In this document: piece by piece, positions 9,204-17,987 of the stretch
Layout of the letters: each line of letters begins with the position of its first letter
How positions within the stretch are numbered: the first letter of the stretch is position 1
Origin: Candidatus Sulfurimonas marisnigri
GTDB lineage: Bacteria > Campylobacterota > Campylobacteria > Campylobacterales > Sulfurimonadaceae
Assembly (NCBI RefSeq): GCF_015265475.1
Contig: NZ_CP054493.1
Location: 372,001 to 436,000, forward strand
Length of the DNA: 64,000 nt
Direction of reading: 5' to 3'
Translations under genes and position numbers: made by a program
Notes under the pieces: generated by a model
Seen by the model: only the letters and a program-made list of their open reading frames with translations
Told to the model about the DNA's origin: nothing
The model's database searches: none

Positions 9204-9789
9204 GATTTTTTTAGAAACTATTAGGGCAGTTGATGGTGAGATTTTAAATATTTCATATCATCAAAAAAGATATGAAAGTGTTTTAGAATCTTTTGGTATT
9301 AGTGAGTATATGAATTTAGAAGCTCTTTTAAACCCTCCAAAAATAAGTACATGTAGATGTCGTTTAACATATGATATATCTAAGATACCACATCTAATAG
9401 ATATTACATATCATGAGTATAAACAAAGAGATATTAACTCTTTAAAAGTTGTTTTTAGTAATGATATTGAATACGCAATAAAATCTGTCAGTAGAGATGA
9501 AATCAATGCTTTATATAATAAAAGAGATGATGGTGATGATATACTTATTATAAAAAACTTGCTTGTTAGCGATACAAGTATTGCTAATATTGCTTTTTTT
9601 AGTAAAGGAGAGTGGATTACTCCAAAAAGCCCACTTTTAAAAGGGACAACAAGAGCTAGACTTCTAGATGAAGGAAAGATAGTAGAAGCTGATATAAAAG
9701 TTCAGGATCTTAGAAGTTTTTCAAAAGTAGCACTTTTAAATGCAATGATTGATTTTTATGTGTTAGATAGATGTGAGTTTTTGATATAA
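9196..9789 (+). CDS. pabC: Aminodeoxychorismate lyase-like class IV aminotransferase
   Basis: This 197-residue protein resembles the class IV aminotransferase family. PabC converts 4-amino-4-deoxychorismate to 4-aminobenzoate plus pyruvate for folate synthesis. Visible motifs are the probable PLP lysine K109 in LYNKRDDGDD, the strand DILIIKNLLVSDTSIANI and a PLLKGTTR segment near 150. It is short for the family (usually 240-280), as is common in Campylobacterota. The start is a GTG that overlaps cysK. A pabB-like gene is in the window at 41592; no pabA is visible. Confidence 0.75.
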   Translation: MNKIFLETIRAVDGEILNISYHQKRYESVLESFGISEYMNLEALLNPPKISTCRCRLTYDISKIPHLIDITYHEYKQRDINSLKVVFSNDIEYAIKSVSRDEINALYNKRDDGDDILIIKNLLVSDTSIANIAFFSKGEWITPKSPLLKGTTRARLLDEGKIVEADIKVQDLRSFSKVALLNAMIDFYVLDRCEFLI

Positions 9790-9790
9790 T
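9785..9790 (+). promoter_or_regulatory. -10 box before the 9810 gene
   Basis: TATAAT overlaps the pabC stop codon and sits 20 bases before the TTG start at 9810. It could drive the next gene separately with a very short leader. Only the -10 can be seen. Confidence 0.35.
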
Positions 9791-9809
9791 TTCGAAAAAA
9801 GGATAATAC

Positions 9810-10265
9810 TTGCTAGAAAATGTAATAGAAAATAAAGATTTTGCAGATTTAATGAAAACAAATATACATAACTTGATAATCCACCTATTTGAAAAAGAAC
9901 AAAATTTCGGAATTCTTTGCAAGATAGCTGACGTTTCTTTTGAGCCTCCTCTTCCAGAAGAAATAAATAAAGAGTTTAGAGAGATGACACTCTTTTTCTT
10001 GGCAGGTTATACATTTGAAACAGCAATAATAATAGGTGATAATTTAGTTTTTGAAGCAGGATTTGGAGCAGATAATTTTGGAAGTTTGGTCAGTGCCCCA
10101 CTTTTGAGTATTATACAAGTTATAGTAGATGAAACACCATTACTTATAAACTTGGCTAGTTACAACAAAAAGATTAAGGTCGATAAAAAAGTAGATAGTG
10201 GTGGCGTTGAGAATTCAATGGCTTCATTTTTGTCTAACCCTGAAAATTCTAAGTTTTTAAAATAA
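9810..10265 (+). CDS. Conserved-looking protein of unknown function
   Basis: I do not recognise this 151-residue protein. It starts at a TTG with AAAAAAGGA about 8 bases upstream. It is mostly soluble and acidic, with a hydrophobic stretch around residues 50-65 (TLFFLAGYTFETAIIIG) and another around 95-115. The C-terminal 25 residues are polar and probably flexible. There are no cysteine clusters, signal peptide or catalytic motif. It follows pabC and converges with the LysR-type gene on the other strand; 47 bases separate the two stops. Confidence 0.7.
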   Translation: MLENVIENKDFADLMKTNIHNLIIHLFEKEQNFGILCKIADVSFEPPLPEEINKEFREMTLFFLAGYTFETAIIIGDNLVFEAGFGADNFGSLVSAPLLSIIQVIVDETPLLINLASYNKKIKVDKKVDSGGVENSMASFLSNPENSKFLK

Positions 10266-10312
10266 ATTTTAAAACTTAGAAAAACCATCTTTTTAAAATT
10301 TCTAAATATAGT

Positions 10313-11215
10313 TTATGATATATTCAAAGATAATAAATAGTTTACTACATTATCAACAAAAGCATCATGCTTTCTCTCTTTAAGGTAAGCAATATAAAAA
10401 TTTCTCTCAATTTTATAATTTTTAAGTCTAGCCTCAAAAAGTCTACCATCTTTTAACTCTTGAGCTATTACATGACGAGACATGACAGATACGACAGGTC
10501 GCTCAGAGTTTTTATCTGCATGTAGGATAGACTCTTTAATAGCAGTTGGGCTTCCAAGAACACCAAGAACACTGAAGTTATTACACTGAACACCAATCTC
10601 TTCAAAAACTTCAGAAGTTAACTTTCTGGTGTGAGAATGTTCATCTCTGCAGATCCAATCAAAGGCCATCATATCTTCTACAGTTAAGTGTTTTTTTATA
10701 GGTTGATTTGAAAATACAACTAGTTCATCTAAAACCCATTCCCTATATACAATACCATCTCTAAAAACAGGAGATTCAATAAGCGCAACATCTATTTTTT
10801 TGTCCTGTAGTTGGTCAATTATATCAATTGAAAGAGCAACATTCATATAAACATTGTTATCAATTCTTTTTTTGATATCACAAAGGTAGTTTGGTAAGAT
10901 ATAGTTTCCAATTGCGTTGGATGAACCCATAACAAAAGTAAAGTCTTTGTTGATAATTTTCAAAAGTTCTTTTTCACTTCCTGCTATTGCTTTTTCAAGT
11001 CTTGAAGCAATTCTGTAAAGGTCTTCACCCTCTTTTGTTAGCAAAATCCCATTCTTCTTTCTATCAACAATCTTCGTATCTAGGTAGTCTTCAATAAATT
11101 TTATTTGCTGAGTAACAGCAGGTTGTGAGATTCCAAGTTTTGCAGATGCTTTTGAAAAACTTCTCTCTTTTATAACCATCAAGAAGGTTTGTAATTTCGC
11201 AAAATCTTTTAACAT
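10313..11215 (-). CDS. LysR-family transcriptional regulator
   Basis: This is a 300-residue regulator with an N-terminal winged helix-turn-helix (about 5-65; SFSKASAKLGISQPAVTQQIK is the recognition region) and a LysR substrate-binding domain (about 90-295). LysR proteins are tetramers that respond to small metabolites and often control a divergent or nearby gene. Here the divergent gene is a UvrD-type helicase 127 bases away, an unlikely target, so autoregulation or a distant target is more plausible. The effector is unknown. An AT palindrome in the divergent region is a candidate binding site. Confidence 0.9.
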   Translation of the reverse strand: MLKDFAKLQTFLMVIKERSFSKASAKLGISQPAVTQQIKFIEDYLDTKIVDRKKNGILLTKEGEDLYRIASRLEKAIAGSEKELLKIINKDFTFVMGSSNAIGNYILPNYLCDIKKRIDNNVYMNVALSIDIIDQLQDKKIDVALIESPVFRDGIVYREWVLDELVVFSNQPIKKHLTVEDMMAFDWICRDEHSHTRKLTSEVFEEIGVQCNNFSVLGVLGSPTAIKESILHADKNSERPVVSVMSRHVIAQELKDGRLFEARLKNYKIERNFYIAYLKERKHDAFVDNVVNYLLSLNIS

Positions 11216-11247
11216 AATAATTCCTATAAGCTTAAATAATAGTCAAA

Positions 11248-11268
11248 ATTATAACTCAAAATTATAAT
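11248..11268. promoter_or_regulatory. Candidate LysR operator
   Basis: ATTATAA, seven spacer bases, then TTATAAT form a perfect inverted repeat 33 bases upstream of the LysR start codon. The size and place suit a LysR-type regulator binding its own promoter. The AT-rich background lowers confidence. Confidence 0.35.
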
Positions 11269-11306
11269 TAATGCAATAGGTTTGTAATAATTTATTTCTT
11301 TTTAGC

Positions 11307-11312
11307 TATAAT
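11307..11312 (+). promoter_or_regulatory. -10 box for the UvrD-type helicase gene
   Basis: TATAAT lies 31 bases upstream of the helicase start in the divergent intergenic region. TTGTAA at 11282-11287 could serve as a weak -35 with 19-base spacing. Confidence 0.45.
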
Positions 11313-11342
11313 AATTTAACAAATACAACATAGTGGCAATAA

Positions 11343-13391
11343 ATGAAAAAAATATTTGACAAACTAAATGATTCACAAACAAAAGCTGTAAAGCAATCGG
11401 AGGGTCCGGTTCTTATTTTAGCTGGAGCAGGGAGTGGAAAAACGACTACCATAGTTTCTCGTCTTGCCTACCTGGTTGAAGAGTTGGGTATTCCAGCATC
11501 AAATACTTTAACGCTTACCTTTACTAACAAAGCGGCAAAAGAGATGAAAGGGCGTGCATCAGATATGATGGAGAATGCCGCTTATCCTCCACTTTTATGC
11601 ACCTTTCATAAGTTTGGATTACTGTTTTTAAAGTTTAATATTCATCTCTTAAGCAGACAAAATAACTTTGTAGTTATAGATACTGATGATAAAAAACGAA
11701 TTATTAAAAAAATTAATGCAGAGATACCAACACAGTTGATTGCAAGTGAAATATCAAGATACAAAAACTCACTGCTAACCCCTGATGATGCATATAAGCA
11801 GGCTGAACTTTTCAACTATCAGCAGATAGCAAAGGTTTATGAAGAGTATGAAACATATTTGCTAGAGAATAATCTAGTTGATTTTGATGACCTAATTGCT
11901 CTTACTTTTAGACTTTTAAATGAAAATGAAGAACTTGCACGTGTAACATCTGAGAAGTATCGCTATATTATGGTTGATGAGTACCAAGATACAAATGAAC
12001 TGCAGTTAAAGCTTCTTGAGAAACTTTGCTGTACACATAATAACCTTTGTGTTGTTGGTGATGATGATCAGAGTATTTATGGTTGGCGTGGAGCACATAT
12101 ACGCAATATTATGGAGTTTGACCAAGACTTTGTCGGTACTTCTGTTTTTAAACTTGAAGAGAATTACCGATCTCGTGAGCCAATTTTAAAGGTTGCAAAC
12201 TCATTAATTGAACATAATCGCTCAAGACTTGGAAAAAAACTAATACCTACTCGCGGAAGTGGTGAAGATGTCAATATTTTAAACTCCAATGATGAAAACG
12301 AGGAGTCAAGAAAGATTGCGTTAAAGATTGGAAAACTTTTAGAATCTGGAGTAAAAGCAGAAGATATAGCTGTGCTGTACAGGGTAAATGTTTTGAGCCG
12401 CTCAATCGAGGAGGGTTTAAACCGTTCGGGTATTAACTATAGACTGGTTGGTGGATTGAGGTTTTATGACCGAGCAGAGATAAAAGACCTTATAAGCTAC
12501 ATTAGAGTTATTACAAATTTTCATGACGATTTCTCATTCAAACGCATAGTAAATAAACCAAAGAGAGGTTTAGGAAAAGCAAGTGTAGATAAAATAGAAT
12601 TAGCTGCACATGCTAATGATACATCAATATTTGAGTATATTAAAAAAGTGCCAGTTGCAGATTTAGAGTCGCTGGTTAGAACTAAAAATGCCAAGACACT
12701 TAAGAGGTTTATTAAAGACATTCAAAACGTTGCAAAGGTTGTGAGTGAGTCTACATATAATTTTATAGATGTATTGGAAGAGACTTTTCATTTAAAGGAT
12801 ATCTATAAAGGGATGCAGGATGAAGCGGACAGAGTTCTTAATATGGATGAATTTTATGGACTATTTCGTGATTTTGTAAAAAATACTCCAGAGGCTTCGT
12901 TAGATGAGTTTTTAAATGAACTAACTCTTCAGAGTGAACAAGACCAAGTAGAGGGTGAGTCTATTTATATGATGAGTATTCATGCCTCAAAAGGCTTAGA
13001 ATTTGACCATATTTTTGTTATTGGACTTGAAGAGGGATTTTTACCACTTGTCGGTGATGGAAGCGACCTTGAAGAGGAGAGACGTCTTGGATATGTCTCT
13101 TTTACAAGAGCAAAAGAGACCTTAACACTTTCACATGCTTCTAGCAGATTTTATAAAGGTAGAAGAAGTGATTTGCAAAAAAGTAGGTTCTTTAATGAGG
13201 CTGGATTGTGTGAGGGTTCACTGATTGTTGAGAAAAACACTGCTTTTAAAAAAGGTGATTTGGTCCGTCATAAAATTTTTGGGACAGGAAGGGTAAATGG
13301 AGTAAGTAAATCTGGAAGAGAGTTTAAACTCAGTATAAACTTTGCCGGTACAAAAAGGGATATTTTAGCTTCGTTCGTAGAGAGACTATGA
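11343..13391 (+). CDS. uvrD: UvrD/PcrA/Rep-type superfamily 1 DNA helicase
   Basis: This is a 682-residue ATP-driven 3'-5' DNA helicase used in repair or replication restart. The ordered motifs are visible: Q-motif LNDSQTKAV, Walker A GAGSGKTT (28-35), motif Ia TFTNKAAKEM, motif II DEYQDTNE near 212, motif III GDDDQSIYGWRGA, motif IV ENYRS, motif V MSIHASKGLEF and motif VI VSFTRAKE. A small C-terminal beta-rich tail (KKGDLVRHKIFGTGRV) matches the UvrD/PcrA RNA-polymerase-binding module. The 3' end overlaps truB by 4 bases. It may equally be annotated rep or pcrA. Confidence 0.93.
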   Translation: MKKIFDKLNDSQTKAVKQSEGPVLILAGAGSGKTTTIVSRLAYLVEELGIPASNTLTLTFTNKAAKEMKGRASDMMENAAYPPLLCTFHKFGLLFLKFNIHLLSRQNNFVVIDTDDKKRIIKKINAEIPTQLIASEISRYKNSLLTPDDAYKQAELFNYQQIAKVYEEYETYLLENNLVDFDDLIALTFRLLNENEELARVTSEKYRYIMVDEYQDTNELQLKLLEKLCCTHNNLCVVGDDDQSIYGWRGAHIRNIMEFDQDFVGTSVFKLEENYRSREPILKVANSLIEHNRSRLGKKLIPTRGSGEDVNILNSNDENEESRKIALKIGKLLESGVKAEDIAVLYRVNVLSRSIEEGLNRSGINYRLVGGLRFYDRAEIKDLISYIRVITNFHDDFSFKRIVNKPKRGLGKASVDKIELAAHANDTSIFEYIKKVPVADLESLVRTKNAKTLKRFIKDIQNVAKVVSESTYNFIDVLEETFHLKDIYKGMQDEADRVLNMDEFYGLFRDFVKNTPEASLDEFLNELTLQSEQDQVEGESIYMMSIHASKGLEFDHIFVIGLEEGFLPLVGDGSDLEEERRLGYVSFTRAKETLTLSHASSRFYKGRRSDLQKSRFFNEAGLCEGSLIVEKNTAFKKGDLVRHKIFGTGRVNGVSKSGREFKLSINFAGTKRDILASFVERL

Positions 13392-14209
13392 ATAAGCTCT
13401 TTGTAGCATATAAACCAACAGGCATCAGCTCAAACTTTTTTCTAACAAAGTTAAAAAGAAAATATAACACTAAAAAAGCTGGATTTTCAGGAACACTGGA
13501 CCCATTTGCAAAAGGTGTTTTAATTATTGGGATGGGTTCATATACTAAGCTTTTTCGCTTTTTAAACAAAGCTCCAAAAACTTATAGAGCAACTTTGTGG
13601 CTCGGTGCACAATCTGACAGTTTGGATACAGAATTGATTCAACATGTAGAAATTTTAAAAGAGCAAAGTGAAATAGATGTTTTAGAGGTTATAAAATCTT
13701 TAGAAGGCGAGTTGGAGTACGAACCGCCAATATTTAGTGCAAAGCAGATAAACGGACAAAGAGCTTATGACTTGGCTCGAGCTGGTAAAGAGTTTACCCT
13801 TAACAAAATCAACTCATCTATATATGAGACAAAACTTATAAACTATTCCCACCCTTTTGTAACATTTGAAGCTACAGTTTCCGAGGGAACATACATACGC
13901 TCTCTTGGTCTTATAATCGCAAATGGATTAGGAGTAGAGTTTGGAAGTCTTAGCGCTTTAGAGAGATTAAGTGAGGGGCAGTTTCGGTATAATGATGAAA
14001 AGCTCTTGGATATTAAAAACTCTTTGAATATGGAGAAGAATTTTTATAATGGCGATAGTGATAATCTAAAATATGGAAGAGTTCTTGCTTTAGATGATTT
14101 AAAGATTAAAAAAGACGGCTATTACTGGCTTGATAGTGGTGAGTTTATCTCTATTATAAATGTGGTTAAAGCAGAAGTAAAATATGAACTAGGCAGGATT
14201 GAATGTTAG
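13388..14209 (+). CDS. truB: tRNA pseudouridine(55) synthase
   Basis: TruB makes pseudouridine 55 in the T-loop of tRNAs. The 273-residue product has motif I KPTGISS at 9-15 and the catalytic aspartate D38 in GFSGTLDPFAKG, with motif II near residue 170 (VSEGTYIRSL). It is shorter than the E. coli protein (about 314), so the C-terminal PUA-like region is reduced. The start overlaps the helicase stop by 4 bases and its own end overlaps csrA by 7, so this is a tightly coupled operon. Confidence 0.93.
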   Translation: MNKLFVAYKPTGISSNFFLTKLKRKYNTKKAGFSGTLDPFAKGVLIIGMGSYTKLFRFLNKAPKTYRATLWLGAQSDSLDTELIQHVEILKEQSEIDVLEVIKSLEGELEYEPPIFSAKQINGQRAYDLARAGKEFTLNKINSSIYETKLINYSHPFVTFEATVSEGTYIRSLGLIIANGLGVEFGSLSALERLSEGQFRYNDEKLLDIKNSLNMEKNFYNGDSDNLKYGRVLALDDLKIKKDGYYWLDSGEFISIINVVKAEVKYELGRIEC

Positions 14210-14433
14210 TACTAGCTAGAAAATTAAATGAGTCAATTGTCATAGGTGATGATATAGTAGTAAAAGTAATATCTATTGACAAGGGAGTAGTAAAGCTAGG
14301 GATTGATGCTCCTAAAAGTATCTCTATAATGAGAAATGAACTTCTTGAAGATGTTAAAGATTCAAATATCGCTTCCTCAAAAGAGGTAAGTCTGGATGAT
14401 GTTAGTTTACTTAGATCACTGATAAAAAAATAA
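14203..14433 (+). CDS. csrA: Carbon storage regulator CsrA
   Basis: CsrA is a small dimeric protein that binds GGA motifs near ribosome-binding sites and blocks or stabilises mRNAs. In Campylobacterota it controls flagellin translation and is countered by FliW. The 76-residue product has the typical MLVLARKLNESIVIG start, a central GVVKLGIDAPKSI and the RNA-binding arginine in IMRNEL near residue 45. The tail of about 15 residues beyond the core is polar. It overlaps truB and precedes ispE by 10 bases. Confidence 0.95.
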   Translation: MLVLARKLNESIVIGDDIVVKVISIDKGVVKLGIDAPKSISIMRNELLEDVKDSNIASSKEVSLDDVSLLRSLIKK

Positions 14434-14443
14434 GAGATAATCT

Positions 14444-15232
14444 ATGAAGATATACAAAGCTTATGCAAAAGTAAATATCTTTTTAAAAATAACTGGTATT
14501 AGAGCTAATTATCATGAGATAATTTCTAGGTTTATGAGAGTTGACTCTCTGTATGATGAACTATCTTTTGTATCCAAAGAGAGCGAAGAGTTTAAAATCA
14601 TCGGTGACTTCTCTTGTACTACAGAGCAAAATACAATATACAAAGCATATATATATCTTTTAGATTCTTTGGATGAAGCATTATCTGTCTCATTGCAAAA
14701 TTTAATGCAAAAATATGCTGTACATGTAAAGAAAAATATTCCAGCTTTTGCGGGGCTTGGCGGTGGAAGTAGTGATGCAGCTACATTTTTAAAAATGTGC
14801 AATGAGGTTTTACATTTAGGACTTTCTCAAAACGAACTAGCAATAGTAGGTCTAAAAGTAGGAGCAGACGTTCCATTTTTTGTTTATGGATTTGACAGCG
14901 CAAATGTTGGCGGGATAGGTGAAGTTGTAGAGGAGTTTAGAGAGCCTCTTTTAGATTTTGAAGTGTTCACTCCAAAAATAGAGATAAGTACACCAAAAGT
15001 TTATGCTGTTTATAGAGAAAACTTTTTTGCTCCAATAGATGGATTTAAAACAAACGAGTTGAAAACAACAACATCGTATGATATACTTAAAAAAATGAGT
15101 ATTGATGAGGCAAACGATCTTTTCAAGCCAGCACTTCAAGAGTATAGAGAATTGAAAAATTATTATAAACAAGGATATTACTTCAGCGGTAGCGGAAGTA
15201 GTTTTTTTAAAGTTAAAGAGAAGGAAAAATAA
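14444..15232 (+). CDS. ispE: 4-diphosphocytidyl-2-C-methyl-D-erythritol kinase
   Basis: IspE phosphorylates CDP-methylerythritol in the MEP isoprenoid pathway; dxs, the first enzyme of the same pathway, is also in this window. The 262-residue GHMP kinase shows the N-terminal AKVNIFLKI motif (8-16), the ATP loop AGLGGGSSDAA (103-113), GADVPFF near 142 and a C-terminal GSGSSFF loop near 250. It lies 10 bases after csrA and 3 bases before smpB. Confidence 0.92.
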   Translation: MKIYKAYAKVNIFLKITGIRANYHEIISRFMRVDSLYDELSFVSKESEEFKIIGDFSCTTEQNTIYKAYIYLLDSLDEALSVSLQNLMQKYAVHVKKNIPAFAGLGGGSSDAATFLKMCNEVLHLGLSQNELAIVGLKVGADVPFFVYGFDSANVGGIGEVVEEFREPLLDFEVFTPKIEISTPKVYAVYRENFFAPIDGFKTNELKTTTSYDILKKMSIDEANDLFKPALQEYRELKNYYKQGYYFSGSGSSFFKVKEKEK

Positions 15233-15235
15233 CTA

Positions 15236-15688
15236 ATGGGCGAGACAATAGCAAAAAATAAAAAAGCCTATTTTGATTACTATTTAGAAGAAAAATTTGA
15301 AGCGGGAATGGTTCTTGCCGGTAGTGAAGTAAAAGGTGTAAGAGCAAGCAGAGTAAATATAAAAGATAGTTTTATCCGTTTTGTGCAAGGTGAAGCATTT
15401 TTATTTAATGCTCATATTGGAAGATTAGAAACCACACACCATTACTATTCACACGAAGAGAGAGGGAGCAGAAAACTTCTTCTTCATAAAAAAGAGATTC
15501 TTAAGTTGATAAAAGCAGTTGAGAGAGACGGTTACACGATTGTGCCTCTGCAGTTATACTTCAATGCCAGAAATATTGTAAAGATTCAGATTGCTATTGC
15601 AAAAGGAAAACAACTTCACGATAAAAGACATGACCTTAAAGAAAAAGATATGAAGCGGGATATTGATAGAGCGATGAAAGATTTATGA
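15236..15688 (+). CDS. smpB: SsrA-binding protein SmpB
   Basis: SmpB binds tmRNA and brings it to stalled ribosomes for trans-translation. The 150-residue protein has the usual start [23 protein letters not shown], the [17 protein letters not shown] segment, the [10 protein letters not shown] strand and the basic flexible tail ([19 protein letters not shown]). The length is typical. The tmRNA gene itself is not visible here. The stop overlaps the start of the M23 peptidase gene. Confidence 0.95.
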   Translation: MGETIAKNKKAYFDYYLEEKFEAGMVLAGSEVKGVRASRVNIKDSFIRFVQGEAFLFNAHIGRLETTHHYYSHEERGSRKLLLHKKEILKLIKAVERDGYTIVPLQLYFNARNIVKIQIAIAKGKQLHDKRHDLKEKDMKRDIDRAMKDL

Positions 15689-16548
15689 TGAGGTTACTTG
15701 TTTTTTCACTTTTTTTTACATGTAGCGTTTTTGCTTTAAATATCAATATCTCAAATACTACTATTGCTAATGGGAAAACAGCACTTATGGAGTTTAAAAA
15801 AGAAAAAAATATTTACTATGAAAAAATAGTTGTTGATAAAAAAACATATAAAATATTTGATAACCCGATAAATAGCAAAAAATCTTATGTTTTGCTCCCT
15901 ATTAGCTACTATGAAAAGCCAAGTGAAAAAAAAGTAGAGCTTTTTTACAAAGAAGCAAAAAAAGAAAAAACTAAAGTTCTGTTTTTCAATGTCGAAGATG
16001 GAAAGTATAAAAAAGAGAAAATAAAAGTAGATGGCTCAAAAGTTAGCCTTAGTAAAGAAGATACTAAAAGAGCTGCAAAAGAGTATGCCGAGGCAATGCA
16101 AATATATAAAACAACTAATGAAAAAATCTATATGTCAAAAAGTTTTATAGTACCACTAAGCACAAAAATAACAAGTGATTTTGGAAAAGCAAGAGTGTAT
16201 AATGATTCACTGAAGGGTTACCACAGCGGAACAGACTTTAGAGCAAAGATAGGCACTCCTTTAGTTGCATGTAATGATGGTTTGGTAGTTCTAGCAAAAG
16301 ATAGATTTTACTCTGGCGGTTCTGTTATAATTGACCATGGACAGGGTATTTACTCTTGCTATTACCATATGAGTAAGTTTGATGTTAAAAAAGGTAGTTT
16401 AGTTAAAAAAGGCGAATTATTAGGCCTATCTGGAGATACCGGAAGAGTAACTGGTCCTCATCTTCATTTTAGTTTTAGAGTCGGCGGCGAACAAGTTGAC
16501 CCCCTTCAGTTAATTGAGTTAATAAACAACAATCTATTAAATAAATGA
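15685..16548 (+). CDS. Periplasmic M23 peptidase (LytM-type)
   Basis: This is a 287-residue zinc peptidase expected to cut peptidoglycan cross-links. It has a signal peptide (about 1-17, cut after CSVFA), a beta-rich N-terminal domain (20-130), a linker helix rich in Lys/Glu and an M23 domain (about 155-280). The metal and active-site residues are all present: H180 and D184 in GYHSGTDF, H228 in YYHMS, and H259 and H261 in GPHLHF. It is therefore probably active, unlike the degenerate LytM activators. Campylobacterota use several such enzymes for cell shape, but I cannot match it to a named one. Confidence 0.87.
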   Translation: MMRLLVFSLFFTCSVFALNINISNTTIANGKTALMEFKKEKNIYYEKIVVDKKTYKIFDNPINSKKSYVLLPISYYEKPSEKKVELFYKEAKKEKTKVLFFNVEDGKYKKEKIKVDGSKVSLSKEDTKRAAKEYAEAMQIYKTTNEKIYMSKSFIVPLSTKITSDFGKARVYNDSLKGYHSGTDFRAKIGTPLVACNDGLVVLAKDRFYSGGSVIIDHGQGIYSCYYHMSKFDVKKGSLVKKGELLGLSGDTGRVTGPHLHFSFRVGGEQVDPLQLIELINNNLLNK

Positions 16549-16562
16549 TAAAATTGCATTTA

Positions 16563-16620
16563 CCGTTATAAAAATATGGAGGATTTCCTTCATTTTGTGA
16601 AACAAAATTAAGGGATAGAT
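16563..16620 (+). promoter_or_regulatory. Leader element, copy 1 (switch-like hairpins)
   Basis: This 58-nt stretch ends just before the TPR gene and is a close match to the one at 19892-19948. Hairpin A pairs GGAGG (16578-16582) with CCTTC (16587-16591). Hairpin B pairs CCTT (16587-16590) plus ATTTTGT (16592-16598) with ACAAAAT (16602-16608) plus AAGG (16610-16613) across a GAA loop, with one mismatch. Hairpin B buries the ribosome-binding site AAGGGA; A and B share the CCTTC strand and cannot form together. A TATAAA at 16567-16572 may be the -10. Confidence 0.55.
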
Positions 16621-16623
16621 ATA

Positions 16624-17220
16624 ATGACAACTTTTCAACTACTGATGCTAGGAGCCTCTGCTTTTTTCGCATTTAAAATTTATGAGCATATTCAAACGCT
16701 TCAAGACCCTGAACCTGCAGATAATAAAGAAACTCCTGAAGAAACAAGAAGTGCCGATGCTTTTTCTGTTTTTTCACCAGAATCGTTAATTCTTAGAGCA
16801 GATGAATCTTTTGAAGAGGGTGATATGCAAAAAGCATTAGCACTGCTTACCGAGGCTAATGCAAAAGCCAAAAGCAATCCAGATGTTCTTTTTAAAATAG
16901 GGTATATTCTTCAACAACTAAATGACAACGATGAAGCATTAAAGTATTACAAAGAAGCTTTAGAATTAGATAAGAAGAATGATTATATTCATAACTCTGT
17001 TGCAAGTATATATAGAGCAAATGGTGAGTTCATATCGGCTAAAATGCACCTAAATGAGTCTTTAGCTATAGATTCTCAAAATGCAATAACGTACTACAAT
17101 TACGGAAATCTTTTAGTAGATATGAATCATCCAGACGAAGCAATAGAGATGTATAAAAGGGCAATAGAGATAAATCCAGATTTTGATGAAGCAAAAGAAG
17201 AGTTGCAAAAACTCTCTTAG
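16624..17220 (+). CDS. Membrane-anchored TPR protein
   Basis: This is a 198-residue protein with an N-terminal membrane anchor (about 3-20) and a short acidic linker. At least three tetratricopeptide repeats follow from about 80 to 198, seen as NPDVLFKIGYILQQLNDNDEALKYYKEAL, a second unit with IYRANGEFISAKMHL and a third with YNYGNLLVDMNHPDEAIEMYKRAIEINP. TPR arrays bind partner proteins; no enzyme function is implied. The start codon sits 8 bases after AAGGGA inside the preceding switch-like leader. NIF3 follows after 9 bases. Confidence 0.85.
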   Translation: MTTFQLLMLGASAFFAFKIYEHIQTLQDPEPADNKETPEETRSADAFSVFSPESLILRADESFEEGDMQKALALLTEANAKAKSNPDVLFKIGYILQQLNDNDEALKYYKEALELDKKNDYIHNSVASIYRANGEFISAKMHLNESLAIDSQNAITYYNYGNLLVDMNHPDEAIEMYKRAIEINPDFDEAKEELQKLS

Positions 17221-17229
17221 GAGAAATAG

Positions 17230-17952
17230 ATGAAAATATCAGAAATATATAACTTACTGGACAACTTATCCCCTTTCGAGATTCAGGAGACTTGGGATAA
17301 TTCAGGCCTTTTAATAGGAGATTTTTCACAAGAGATAAAACAAATTGTTTTAAGTATAGATGTTGATGAAGCTTTGATAGACTCTATGGAAAATAATGCT
17401 CTTTTAATAACACACCATCCTCTTATTTTTGGTGGATTAAAACAGTTGGAATTCAGTAAATATCCAGCGAACCTTATTCAAAAAATGATAAAGAAAAATA
17501 TCTCAAATATAGCGATGCATACAAATTTCGACCAGACCCATCTAAATGAATATGTAGCAACTGAAGTTTTAGGTTATAAAGTTTCTCATAAAGATGGTTT
17601 TGTTGCTTATTTGGATGTAAATGAAGATTTTGATAAATTTGCTACAAAAGTTTCCTCTGCTTTTGGACTTCCACACGCAAAATGTGTAAAAGGAGCAAAC
17701 TTTGTAAGAAGAGCAGCATTAACCACAGGTTCAGGATGCTCTTTAATTAAGTCTATAGACGCTGATTGCTTCTTAACAGGAGATGTGAAATACCATGATG
17801 CTATGGAGGCACAAAGTATAAATTTGTCACTAATTGACATAGGGCATTACGAAAGTGAGCACTTTTTCGCAGAGATTTTACTTAAACATTTGAAAATTTT
17901 AGGTTTAGAAGCTATAATTGCATCATCAAAAAATCCTTTTACTTATATTTAA
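17230..17952 (+). CDS. NIF3-like metal protein (GTP cyclohydrolase 1 type 2 homolog)
   Basis: This is a 240-residue protein of the NIF3/DUF34 family, dinuclear-metal toroids of uncertain function. The metal ligands are visible: HHP in LLITHHPLIFGG near 60, the D in HTNFDQ near 100, and the C-terminal GHYESEHF near 205-212. The N-terminal FEIQETWDNSGLLIG is also typical. In H. pylori and C. jejuni, as I recall, the same gene precedes the FlgZ/HP0958-like zinc ribbon gene and waaA, as it does here. Confidence 0.9.
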   Translation: MKISEIYNLLDNLSPFEIQETWDNSGLLIGDFSQEIKQIVLSIDVDEALIDSMENNALLITHHPLIFGGLKQLEFSKYPANLIQKMIKKNISNIAMHTNFDQTHLNEYVATEVLGYKVSHKDGFVAYLDVNEDFDKFATKVSSAFGLPHAKCVKGANFVRRAALTTGSGCSLIKSIDADCFLTGDVKYHDAMEAQSINLSLIDIGHYESEHFFAEILLKHLKILGLEAIIASSKNPFTYI

Positions 17953-17987
17953 GCAATTGGTACTACTACTTAATCCAAAGGAGATTA

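Noticed and set aside
10313-11215. LysR gene as the regulator of cysK
   Set aside because: The gene is convergent to the cysK-pabC side and divergent from a helicase. The sequence has no feature specific to CysB, so the link is unsupported.
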